In this document: one piece after another, positions 1 through 6,536 of the stretch
How the letters are laid out: each line of letters opens with the position of its first letter
Numbering within the stretch: position 1 is the stretch's first letter
Source: Chlamydiota bacterium
Lineage (GTDB): Bacteria > Chlamydiota > Chlamydiia > Chlamydiales > JAJFMK01
NCBI GenBank assembly: GCA_021772215.1
Contig: JAJFMK010000111.1
Location: 1-18,744 of the forward strand
Direction of reading: 5' to 3'
Length of the DNA: 18,744 nucleotides
Program-made: the position numbers and the translations under genes
The notes under the pieces: generated by a model
The model's database searches: none
What the model was told of the DNA's origin: nothing
The model's input: the letters and a program-made list of their open reading frames with translations, nothing else

Positions 1-439
1 CCTGACCGACGGCATTACCTAAACCCTGCCCTAAAGGTCCTGTTGTCGTCTCCACACCTTCAGTGTCGCGCGATTCGGGATGGCCTGGCGTCTTGGAGTG
101 CAGCTGACGAAAGTTCTTCAGCTCTTCCATCGACAGATCAAAGCCGCTAAGATGAAGAGCGCTGTAGAGAAGAGCCGAGCCGTGACCGGCCGAGAGAATG
201 AAGCGGTCGCGCCCTAGCCACTTTGGATCTTTTGGATTGTAACGCATGTAGTAGCCATAAAGATAGGCAGCAATCTCTGCACATCCCAAAGGCAGCCCCG
301 GGTGGCCACTGTTGGCCTTTTGCACCATGTCGATCGACAGCCCGCGCATCGCGCCTGCCACCTTCTCTAACTGTTCTTTGATCTCCTTAGACCAGACAAA
401 ATCTCTTTTAACGTCCTCTCTAACCACTTCGCCTTCCAT
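1..439 (-). CDS. tkt: Transketolase, N-terminal part (cut by window edge)
   Basis: Transketolase moves two-carbon units between sugar phosphates in the non-oxidative pentose phosphate pathway, using thiamine diphosphate (TPP) in the cytoplasm. The 146 visible residues carry the family's N-terminal TPP-binding landmarks: GHPG at about residues 45-48, HGSALLY at 86-92, and TGPLGQG at 133-139. The rest of the protein lies beyond position 1. The start ATG at 439 is preceded by an AAGGA-like ribosome site and a good sigma70-type promoter. The gene diverges from the next one. From memory, Chlamydia has tktB diverging from alaS in the same way, with no gene between. Identity is firm; the symbol (tkt or tktB) is a naming choice. 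Confidence 0.95.
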   Translation of the reverse strand, partial: MEGEVVREDVKRDFVWSKEIKEQLEKVAGAMRGLSIDMVQKANSGHPGLPLGCAEIAAYLYGYYMRYNPKDPKWLGRDRFILSAGHGSALLYSALHLSGFDLSMEELKNFRQLHSKTPGHPESRDTEGVETTTGPLGQGLGNAVGQ

Positions 440-464
440 TATTGATCCTTTTGATTAAGGTCAC

Positions 465-493
465 ATTCTAACCCATTTGCCTTTTTGCTCCAA
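465..493 (-). promoter_or_regulatory. Promoter of the transketolase gene
   Basis: On the minus strand there is a TTGGAG box (complement of 488-493), a spacer of exactly 17 bases and a TAGAAT box (complement of 465-470). The predicted start of transcription falls about 20 bases upstream of the ATG at 439, leaving room for the ribosome site. Inferred from spacing and consensus only. Confidence 0.5.
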
Positions 494-510
494 ATCTCTT
501 AAAATATAAT
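482..510 (+). promoter_or_regulatory. Promoter-like -10 box directly before the 514 gene
   Basis: A perfect TATAAT lies at 505-510, with only a weak -35-like TTTTTG 17 bases upstream (482-487). Transcription would start near 516-517, at or just past the ATG at 514. If this promoter is used, the mRNA has no leader or the true start is further in (the next ATG is at 559). Confidence 0.35.
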
Positions 511-513
511 CTT

Positions 514-1302
514 ATGTCACAAGTCCAACCCCCAACTGCAGCGGCCTCTGTCGCTGAAATGGCTGCCCTCGGCGCCTTCCTCACCGTGATTCGCCCAGTG
601 AGTAAGTCGTGGGCTATTGCGCGCGACTTTTTTGTCTATACAGAGCGCCCCCTCTCTTACGCCTCGGGATCCTTTGTCGCCACAGTCTTCGACAACCGCT
701 ACCTAAGATGCGCCGCTTACGTCACCTATGTGGTGCGACGTATCCTCGACTGGAACCGTCAACTGGGATGCCTTAAAGAGAGCTCTTTTCGCTTTAAAGC
801 GGCCCTCAATGGAACCTTTGACACAGCAAGCCGCCCTGAAGAGAAGATGCAGCGCATCCAAAATGCGGCCCTGTTGCTCTTAGACGACGTCCTTCACTTT
901 TTTATCGCATCCCTTAATCTCGTCGACGTCTTTAGCATCACATCTGAAGAGTCCCTTCATCAAGTTTTTTGGCACTGCGAAGACCTGATCAATGACTACA
1001 GCTCTGACCCTAAGCTCTGGATCCAAGAGCTCGAAGAAAATCAACCGCTCCTTCAGCTCGTCTTCCCCAAGCTACGCCTTCACCTTCAAACCCCAGAAAG
1101 CTTCATCACCCAGGTCAAGGTGACACTCTTTGCCACAAAATTCTGTAATCAGCTTTCAACAGCAGCAGACAAGTTAGTTCGGATGCCCTCCACACCTCTA
1201 CCTAGACTAAATTTTAATCCAGCGGATCCTCTTCCCCCGCCCCCAAAGCATTGGGGGAACCTGTCAGATAAAAATGGGGCTTTCCAAAATTTACAAAGCT
1301 AA
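514..1302 (+). CDS. Hypothetical protein, 262 residues
   Basis: I do not recognise this protein. It looks mostly helical and soluble, with no clear signal peptide and no long membrane segment. A moderately hydrophobic stretch (ALLLLDDVLHFFIASLNLV) lies at about residues 119-137. The C-terminus is proline-rich (PLPPPP near 239-244) and looks disordered. Codon use resembles the neighbouring housekeeping genes, which argues for a resident gene. It lies between divergent transketolase and alaS, and ends 54 bases before alaS, so the two could be cotranscribed. No ribosome site is visible before the ATG at 514, and a TATAAT box ends only three bases upstream, so this start is uncertain. Confidence 0.7.
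   Translation: MSQVQPPTAAASVAEMAALGAFLTVIRPVSKSWAIARDFFVYTERPLSYASGSFVATVFDNRYLRCAAYVTYVVRRILDWNRQLGCLKESSFRFKAALNGTFDTASRPEEKMQRIQNAALLLLDDVLHFFIASLNLVDVFSITSEESLHQVFWHCEDLINDYSSDPKLWIQELEENQPLLQLVFPKLRLHLQTPESFITQVKVTLFATKFCNQLSTAADKLVRMPSTPLPRLNFNPADPLPPPPKHWGNLSDKNGAFQNLQS
1240..1257 (+). repeat. GC-rich hairpin inside the end of the 514 gene
   Basis: CCCCCAA at 1240-1246 and TTGGGGG at 1251-1257 form a perfect 7-bp stem with a 4-base AGCA loop, about 45 bases before the stop codon. No T-run follows, so it is not a standard intrinsic terminator. It lies in the proline-rich tail and may be a by-product of the proline codons. Confidence 0.4.
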
Positions 1303-1303
1303 C

Positions 1304-1346
1304 GTGCGAAAATCGCTTAGTTTAGTTATACTGTTGGCTAAAAGGA
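1304..1346 (+). promoter_or_regulatory. Putative alaS promoter and ribosome site
   Basis: TATACT at 1327-1332 is a good -10 box; 17 bases upstream is only a weak -35 (GTGCGA at 1304-1309). The ribosome site AAAGGA at 1341-1346 lies 10 bases before the alaS ATG and supports that start. Confidence 0.4.
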
Positions 1347-1356
1347 TTTTTTTTCA

Positions 1357-3963
1357 ATGCAGACGCAGAATGTGAGACGCGCTTTTTTGCGCTATTTTCA
1401 AAAGCAGGGCCACACACTAGTCCCCTCTTCACCCGTTGTTCCCCATGAAGATCCCACGCTCCTCTTTATCAACGCCGGGATGAACCAGTTTAAAGATCTC
1501 TTCTTAGGGAAGGCGAAGAGGGACTATACCCGTGCGACGTCGAGCCAAAAGTGCATTCGCGTCGGCGGCAAGCATAACGATCTAGAGAATGTCGGCCACA
1601 CCAAGCGCCACCTCACCTTCTTTGAGATGCTGGGAAACTTCTCCTTCGGCGACTACTTTAAAAAGCAAGCGATCCGCTTCGCCTGGGATGTCTCAACAGA
1701 TATTTTCGGCTTCGATCCGGAGAAGCTCTACCCATCTGTTTTTGAAGAGGATGATGAGGCGTTTGAGCTCTGGCTAGACTACGTCCCCGCCGAACGCATT
1801 TCTCGCATGGGAAAGGCGGATAACTACTGGGAGATGGGAGAGACAGGCCCCTGCGGCCCCTGTTCAGAGATCTACTACGACCGCGGCGAATCCTTTGGCA
1901 GCTACACAAAACCGGAGCAAAATCCCGACGGCGAGCGCTTCTTAGAGTTTTGGAACCTCGTCTTCATGCAGCAAAACCGCGACCTGCAAGGAACGTTAAG
2001 TCCCCTTCCCAACCCCTCGATCGACACCGGCGCAGGTTTAGAGCGCGTTGTCATGCTTCAGATGGGCGTCGACAGCCTCTTTGAAACCGATCTTTTGCGC
2101 AGCGTGATCGCTGAGATCGAACAGGTGAGCGGCGTTCCTTATGATATGGCGCATGAGCATCTCGGCCCTGCGTTTCGCGTCGTCGCCGACCACCTACGCA
2201 CCCTATCGTTTGCCATCGCTGACGGCGTCCAGCCGAGCAATACCGATCGCGGCTATGTCCTACGAAAAGTTTTACGACGTGCGGTGCGCTACGGCAAAAA
2301 CCTCGGTTTCGAAAAGCCCTTCCTAGGCAAGATTTTCCCACGGCTTGTCGCTCTGATGAGCGACGACTTCCCTGAACTAAAGCTGCGTCAAAATGTGATC
2401 GAAGAGATCCTCCAGATCGAAGAGGAGAGCTTCTTTCGAACGCTGCAGCGCGGTGGCAACTTGATCCGTGACGTAATGGAGCGCTCCGAAAAGGAGAAGC
2501 TCATTTCAGGAGAAGACGCCTTTAAGCTCAAAGATACCTACGGCTTTCCGTTAGAGGAGATCCTTCTCCTCGCCAAAGATGCCCACTTCACCGTCGACCT
2601 CCCTACTTACGAAACTCTCGAAGAGGAGGCAAAGATGCGCTCCCGACAGGGGCAAAAAAAGGCAGCTCAGCTCGTTGAGAAGGCGATCTTTGAAGATCTA
2701 AAGAAGAGTCAATTTTGCGGCTACGACAGCTGTCAAGAATCTGGAAAAGTGGTCGCCCTTGTAAAAGAGGGGCAAAGAGTCAACAGCCTCAGTGAGGGCG
2801 ACGAAGGTCTCGTAATTCTAGATAGAACACCCTTCTACGCAGAGATGGGCGGACAGGTAGGCGATACAGGTATTCTACAAGGCGACGCCAACTTCGACGT
2901 GATCGACTGTCAGGCGCCCTTCACAGGGATCATCGCCCACGTCGGTAAAGTTAAGAGCGGTAAAATTACCGTTGGCGACGAAATGCAGGCCTCCGTCAAT
3001 ACGAAACGGCGCCAGGAGATCGCCAACAACCACACCGCCACACACCTTCTTCACTGGGCGCTTCAAGAGGTTCTCGGCGACCATGTAAAGCAGGCCGGAT
3101 CTGTCGTTGAGCCAACACGCCTTCGCTTCGACTTTTCTCACCACAAGGCTCTCACTCCAAAAGAGATTCACGCTATCGAGCAGCTGATCAACGAAAAGGT
3201 CTGTGAAGACCGTAAGCTTAAAGCGTATGAGATCCCCTACAAGGAGGCCTCTAAAGACGGCCAGATCAAGCAGTTCTTCGGCGAAAAATATGGCGACACG
3301 GTGCGTGTCATCGACCTCGACTACTCTAAAGAGCTCTGCGGCGGAACCCACACCTCCCATGTCGGCACCATCGGCCCCTTCAAGATCGCCAAAGAGGGAA
3401 GCATCGCCTCAGGTGTGCGCCGCATCGAAGCTTTTACCGGAAAAAGAGCACTCGATCTGCTCTATCAACCTGAAAAAGTCCTCGATGAGATCGCCACCCT
3501 CCTTAAAGTCCCTAAAGAGCGCGCCCTCGAGCGATTCAAACAGCTCCTCGATGAGAAAAAAGAGCTGCAAAACAGCCTCAATGACCTCGAACAGGCTCAG
3601 CTAAAGAACCTCTCAGAAGAGCTTCTCTCCCAAAAGACTCCTCTCGGCCCTCACAACCTAATCTGTCAAAAACTCTCTTTAAGCGCCGAAGCGATGCGCT
3701 CCTTAGCCGACCTCCTCGCCCAAAAAGAGCCAAACCTCGTGCTCCTTCTTATTAGCGACCAAAAAACGCCCGCCCCCCTCCTTGTCCGCCTCGGCGACTC
3801 CGCGGTCAAGGCAGGCCTAAAAGCTGGCGACCTGATCAAAACTGTCGCTCCCGCCCTCGACGCCACCGGCGGCGGCCGCCCAAACAGCGCCCAAGGCGCC
3901 GCCAAAGCGCCCGAAGGCTTCAACAAAGCCGTTGACCTACTAAAAGGCGCCCTTAAAAGCTAA
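1357..3963 (+). CDS. alaS: Alanyl-tRNA synthetase
   Basis: Cytoplasmic class II synthetase that charges tRNA-Ala and edits mischarged serine and glycine. At 868 residues it is full length for the family. Class II motif 1 lies in residues 20-50 (VVPHEDPTLLFINAGMNQFK), motif 2 at 85-101 (HLTFFEMLGNFSFGDYF) and motif 3 at 225-231 (GAGLERV). The editing domain has its zinc ligands in HTATH (559-563) and CGGTH (661-665). The C-terminal C-Ala domain ends in a glycine-rich GGGRPNSAQG segment near 838-847. The ribosome site is AAAGGA, 10 bases upstream. No clear intrinsic terminator follows the stop; the next 45 bases lead straight into the inverted repeat of the ATPase gene. From memory, alaS is followed directly by mfd in Chlamydia, whereas here two unrelated genes intervene. 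Confidence 0.98.
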   Translation: MQTQNVRRAFLRYFQKQGHTLVPSSPVVPHEDPTLLFINAGMNQFKDLFLGKAKRDYTRATSSQKCIRVGGKHNDLENVGHTKRHLTFFEMLGNFSFGDYFKKQAIRFAWDVSTDIFGFDPEKLYPSVFEEDDEAFELWLDYVPAERISRMGKADNYWEMGETGPCGPCSEIYYDRGESFGSYTKPEQNPDGERFLEFWNLVFMQQNRDLQGTLSPLPNPSIDTGAGLERVVMLQMGVDSLFETDLLRSVIAEIEQVSGVPYDMAHEHLGPAFRVVADHLRTLSFAIADGVQPSNTDRGYVLRKVLRRAVRYGKNLGFEKPFLGKIFPRLVALMSDDFPELKLRQNVIEEILQIEEESFFRTLQRGGNLIRDVMERSEKEKLISGEDAFKLKDTYGFPLEEILLLAKDAHFTVDLPTYETLEEEAKMRSRQGQKKAAQLVEKAIFEDLKKSQFCGYDSCQESGKVVALVKEGQRVNSLSEGDEGLVILDRTPFYAEMGGQVGDTGILQGDANFDVIDCQAPFTGIIAHVGKVKSGKITVGDEMQASVNTKRRQEIANNHTATHLLHWALQEVLGDHVKQAGSVVEPTRLRFDFSHHKALTPKEIHAIEQLINEKVCEDRKLKAYEIPYKEASKDGQIKQFFGEKYGDTVRVIDLDYSKELCGGTHTSHVGTIGPFKIAKEGSIASGVRRIEAFTGKRALDLLYQPEKVLDEIATLLKVPKERALERFKQLLDEKKELQNSLNDLEQAQLKNLSEELLSQKTPLGPHNLICQKLSLSAEAMRSLADLLAQKEPNLVLLLISDQKTPAPLLVRLGDSAVKAGLKAGDLIKTVAPALDATGGGRPNSAQGAAKAPEGFNKAVDLLKGALKS

Positions 3964-4005
3964 AAAATGTTATCTAACTCATAAACAGTGTCTTACTGAA
4001 ATTAG

Positions 4006-4078
4006 TTGGAGAAAATTAGAAATCGAATTTCTAATTTGCACCATTTTTACAGTTGTGATATGGTGAAAATTAGAAATT
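4006..4078 (+). promoter_or_regulatory. Nested inverted repeats with embedded promoter, abutting ATPase start
   Basis: Three copies of one AT-rich 11-mer (AAATTAGAAAT) sit here: direct at 4013-4023, inverted at 4027-4037, direct at 4067-4077. The first two form a perfect 11-bp inverted repeat with a 3-base centre. The second and third belong to a larger one: 4026-4044 against 4060-4078, 18 of 19 positions pairing, 15-base loop. The right arm ends on the base before the ATG at 4079. Promoter-like boxes lie within: TTGGAG 4006-4011 with TCTAAT 4030-4035 (18-base spacer), or TTGCAC 4036-4041 with TATGGT 4059-4064 (17). No ribosome site is visible. An autoregulatory operator or an RNA hairpin over the start codon would both fit. 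Confidence 0.6.
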
Positions 4079-5242
4079 ATGTATCAAAGAAACATCAAAA
4101 AAAAGCTCATCTCGATAGCCAAGCAGTTTCCTGTAGTTGCTCTTTTAGGTCCAAGACAGTCGGGAAAAACGACGCTTGTAAAATCCCTTTTTCCCGAGTA
4201 TGCCTATACAAATTTAGAAAATATTAACCAAAAAGACCTAGCCCTCACAGACCCCCTCTACTTTTTAAAGTCCTACCAAAAAAATGGAGGGCTTATCATC
4301 GACGAAGCTCAAAATGCGCCAGAACTTTTCTCGCAGATCCAGCTTAGTGTCGATGAAAACAGGGGACACTACATCCTAACAGGGTCACAAAACTTTCTAA
4401 TGAGCGAAAAAATCTCTCAAACACTTGCGGGCCGTGTGGCTATCTTTGACCTACTCCCCCTATCCATTAACGAGTTAAAAGAGGCAGACCTTTTATCAAA
4501 AGATCTTAACAGTGCCCTTTTCAGAGGTGGTTACCCTCGAATCTTTGAAAAAGGGCTAGCACCGGAGGATTGGTACCCTAACTATATTCGCACCTACCTT
4601 GAAAAGGATGTGCGGCAGATGAAAAATGTTCATGATCTCTCAACGTTCCAAAGATTTTTAAAATTCTGCGCTGGTCGTGTCGGCCAAGTTATAAATTTTT
4701 CTGATCTTGGAAGAGATTGTGGAATATCCTACCAAACGGCCAAGGGCTGGCTCTCCCTCTTAGAGGCGAGCTTTATCCTCTTTATGCAGCCCCCTTTTTA
4801 CAAAAACTATTCCAAACGCGTCGTTAAATCAAAGAAGCTCTATTTCTACGATACCGGCCTATTGTGTTCCCTCCTCCAAATCGAATCTGTTAATGATCTA
4901 GCGCATCACTACCTAAGAGGCAACATCTTTGAATCCTACATCGTCTCAGAGCTGATCAAACTAAGACTAAATGCGGGAAAAAGACCCAACTGTTACTTCT
5001 GGAGAGATCAAAAAGGAAATGAAGTGGACTGTATCCTTGAAAGAGGAGACCAGCTCATCCCAATAGAGATCAAGTCTTCAGAGACTATTACCAAAGACTA
5101 CTTCAAATCACTTCGCCATTTCTGCGAACTCTCGCAAACTCCCCCAGAAAACAGCTACCTCATCTATGGCGGCGACGAAAACCAAATCCGCCGAGAGGCC
5201 AATGTTCTTAGCTGGTCCTCATTAGAAGAGCTCTCTAACTAA
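4079..5242 (+). CDS. AAA-type ATPase with DUF4143 C-terminal domain
   Basis: This is a member of the large family of AAA ATPases joined to a DUF4143 domain, whose cellular role is unsettled. The 387 residues are typical. The Walker A loop is GPRQSGKT at 24-31 and Walker B is LIIDEA at 72-77; a sensor-like ILTGSQNF follows at 99-106 and GRVAIFDLLPLS at 118-129. Residues about 190-240 look like a winged helix. The C-terminal half carries a nuclease-like signature: E315 and D317 in GNEVDCIL, then E330 and K332 in PIEIKSS, resembling the PD-(D/E)xK fold; catalysis is unproven. These genes spread between genomes and often occur in several copies. Its place between alaS and mfd, its lower GC than alaS and the repeats over its start all suggest acquisition. 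Confidence 0.9.
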   Translation: MYQRNIKKKLISIAKQFPVVALLGPRQSGKTTLVKSLFPEYAYTNLENINQKDLALTDPLYFLKSYQKNGGLIIDEAQNAPELFSQIQLSVDENRGHYILTGSQNFLMSEKISQTLAGRVAIFDLLPLSINELKEADLLSKDLNSALFRGGYPRIFEKGLAPEDWYPNYIRTYLEKDVRQMKNVHDLSTFQRFLKFCAGRVGQVINFSDLGRDCGISYQTAKGWLSLLEASFILFMQPPFYKNYSKRVVKSKKLYFYDTGLLCSLLQIESVNDLAHHYLRGNIFESYIVSELIKLRLNAGKRPNCYFWRDQKGNEVDCILERGDQLIPIEIKSSETITKDYFKSLRHFCELSQTPPENSYLIYGGDENQIRREANVLSWSSLEELSN

Positions 5243-5255
5243 TTTATCAAAGAAG

Positions 5256-5277
5256 GGCTTGTAGTTAATTACAAGCC
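5256..5277. terminator. Hairpin between two convergent genes
   Basis: GGCTTGTA (5256-5263) and TACAAGCC (5270-5277) form a perfect 8-bp stem with a 6-base loop, 14 bases after the ATPase stop. There is no clean T-run on the plus side; on the minus side a T-rich stretch follows. It could stop transcripts from either direction. Confidence 0.45.
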
Positions 5278-5289
5278 AGGAATGGAAAA

Positions 5290-5319
5290 CCCAGCAGAAT
5301 GAGTGGTCAATCTGCCGGG
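5290..5319 (-). terminator. Intrinsic terminator of the 5326-6423 gene
   Basis: Read on the minus strand, CCCGGCAGA and TCTGCTGGG form a 9-bp stem with one G-T pair and a 12-base loop, followed by GTTTTCC. It begins a few bases after the stop codon of the minus-strand gene, as expected for its terminator. Confidence 0.5.
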
Positions 5320-5325
5320 ATGAGA

Positions 5326-6423
5326 TTATTTTTGAGGAGCTGCGTAGGGGCTTAATGCGACAGTTGAAGCGGTAGTGTGTAGGGATTGAAATGTAGGGTA
5401 GGTAGGTCCTGCGAAATCGGTGTTGAAGGGAAGGTCGCCTGGCTCTAGGTAGAAGGTGTCACTCCCAAGTTTAACAGGTATTGTCATGGCATTAACTTTA
5501 GGGCCAGTTGATGAAAGGGTTACCTGAACGTCGTAGAAAAGCTTATCGACAGTTGAAAAACTGCCTGGATTACACTGAACTGCATGTTCTGCATGCTGTA
5601 GGTCAGTGTAATAGATTAGCTCTCCTTGCTTGTCCCAAATAAACGCGATATCTTGTGGCACTTCGAGGTTGATCTGAATCTTACCGTTATTGAGTTGAAC
5701 GTCGGTATAGTCGGGAAGGTTATTCTCCTTCACGAATTTGTCAGCAAAGATGCGCGCCTGCTTTTCATCTGTGACGGTTTTGCAGCGCTTCACAACACGG
5801 CCCACGAGGTAGCTGCAGGCAGCTCCTGTACCGAAGTGGACGGGAAGATCTGTAAGTTCTTTTTTGAAATCCGCTGATTTGGCAAGGCCGGCAGCTGTAA
5901 ATGCTGCACCTAATGCGAACTGAATCGGCGAATAGGGAACGCCCAAGGCCATCCCTTGACCAACAGCTGCACCCATCAGCGAACCGCCTAGCTTGTACCA
6001 GTTTTTGCTATCGAAGAGGCCAAAGCCAGCATCGACAAGAGCTCTGGCTAGATGGTTAAGCTCTTTCAGAGGATGAACCCCCAAGTTAACTATATTTTTT
6101 ATTACTATATAAAGAGAGAGAGCCACATTGCGCGCCACCTTCATTGGCAGCTTAGCCAGATAGAGAGCAAACTCCTGATACCAGTTCGATTGACCGTTTT
6201 TTTCAAGCCACTCATTGAAGGGCTTCAAAGGCTTAAAGAGATCGACGACGAATGCGCCTAACTCATCAGCTTTGGTTTGGATCCAGAAATTAGGACAGAA
6301 CTGATCTAAAACCGTATCCCAAGTATTTAACTGAGTAACAGCTCGATTGTGCCAAGTCTTTAAATCGACTTGTGATAGACTAGCAGTTAAACCACTAATA
6401 CAGTTTAAATTAACTAAATTCAT
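5326..6423 (-). CDS. Hypothetical protein, 365 residues, with hydrophobic Gly/Ala-rich segment
   Basis: I do not recognise this protein. The start is set at 6423 because a strong AGGTGG ribosome site (complement of 6430-6435) lies six bases upstream; the frame is open for another 21 codons, but that part falls in the promoter. The N-terminal third is rich in Trp, Leu and Lys. A hydrophobic stretch lies at about 97-115. A long Gly/Ala-rich segment follows at about 146-181 (GGSLMGAAVGQGMALG and LGAAFTAAGLA), split by a proline-containing turn, like a membrane hairpin. The last 160 residues look beta-rich and soluble. No N-terminal signal peptide is evident. A host-directed membrane protein is conceivable in a chlamydia, but nothing here proves it. 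It is convergent with the ATPase and divergent from mfd. Confidence 0.75.
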   Translation of the reverse strand: MNLVNLNCISGLTASLSQVDLKTWHNRAVTQLNTWDTVLDQFCPNFWIQTKADELGAFVVDLFKPLKPFNEWLEKNGQSNWYQEFALYLAKLPMKVARNVALSLYIVIKNIVNLGVHPLKELNHLARALVDAGFGLFDSKNWYKLGGSLMGAAVGQGMALGVPYSPIQFALGAAFTAAGLAKSADFKKELTDLPVHFGTGAACSYLVGRVVKRCKTVTDEKQARIFADKFVKENNLPDYTDVQLNNGKIQINLEVPQDIAFIWDKQGELIYYTDLQHAEHAVQCNPGSFSTVDKLFYDVQVTLSSTGPKVNAMTIPVKLGSDTFYLEPGDLPFNTDFAGPTYPTFQSLHTTASTVALSPYAAPQK

Positions 6424-6429
6424 ATTACA

Positions 6430-6488
6430 CCACCTATTGTTATATACCAAAGTAGAATATAATATAATAGTTAACAAAAAAAACACAA
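6430..6488 (-). promoter_or_regulatory. AT-rich promoter and ribosome site of the 5326-6423 gene
   Basis: On the minus strand a TTGTGT box (complement of 6483-6488) and a TATATT box (complement of 6461-6466) are 16 bases apart; other AT-rich pairings are possible. The AGGTGG ribosome site (complement of 6430-6435) decides the start codon at 6423. Confidence 0.4.
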
Positions 6489-6500
6489 GGCATCAAACGC

Positions 6501-6529
6501 TGGAGATTTGAAAAGCTTCAAGCTATACT
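6501..6529 (+). promoter_or_regulatory. Promoter of mfd
   Basis: TGGAGA (6501-6506) and TATACT (6524-6529) are separated by exactly 17 bases. The predicted transcription start is near 6535-6537, which coincides with the mfd ATG at 6537, so the message may be leaderless. It diverges from the promoter of the minus-strand neighbour. Confidence 0.45.
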
Positions 6530-6536
6530 CTTGTCC

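Noticed and set aside
2875..3360. 161-codon frame antisense to alaS
   Set aside because: It lies wholly within a certain alaS with conserved motifs; codon bias of the sense gene explains it.
6424..6486. 21-codon N-terminal extension of the 5326-6423 gene that looks like a signal peptide (MFFLLTIILYSTLVY)
   Set aside because: It covers the AT-rich promoter, and a strong AGGTGG site sits six bases before the internal ATG at 6423.
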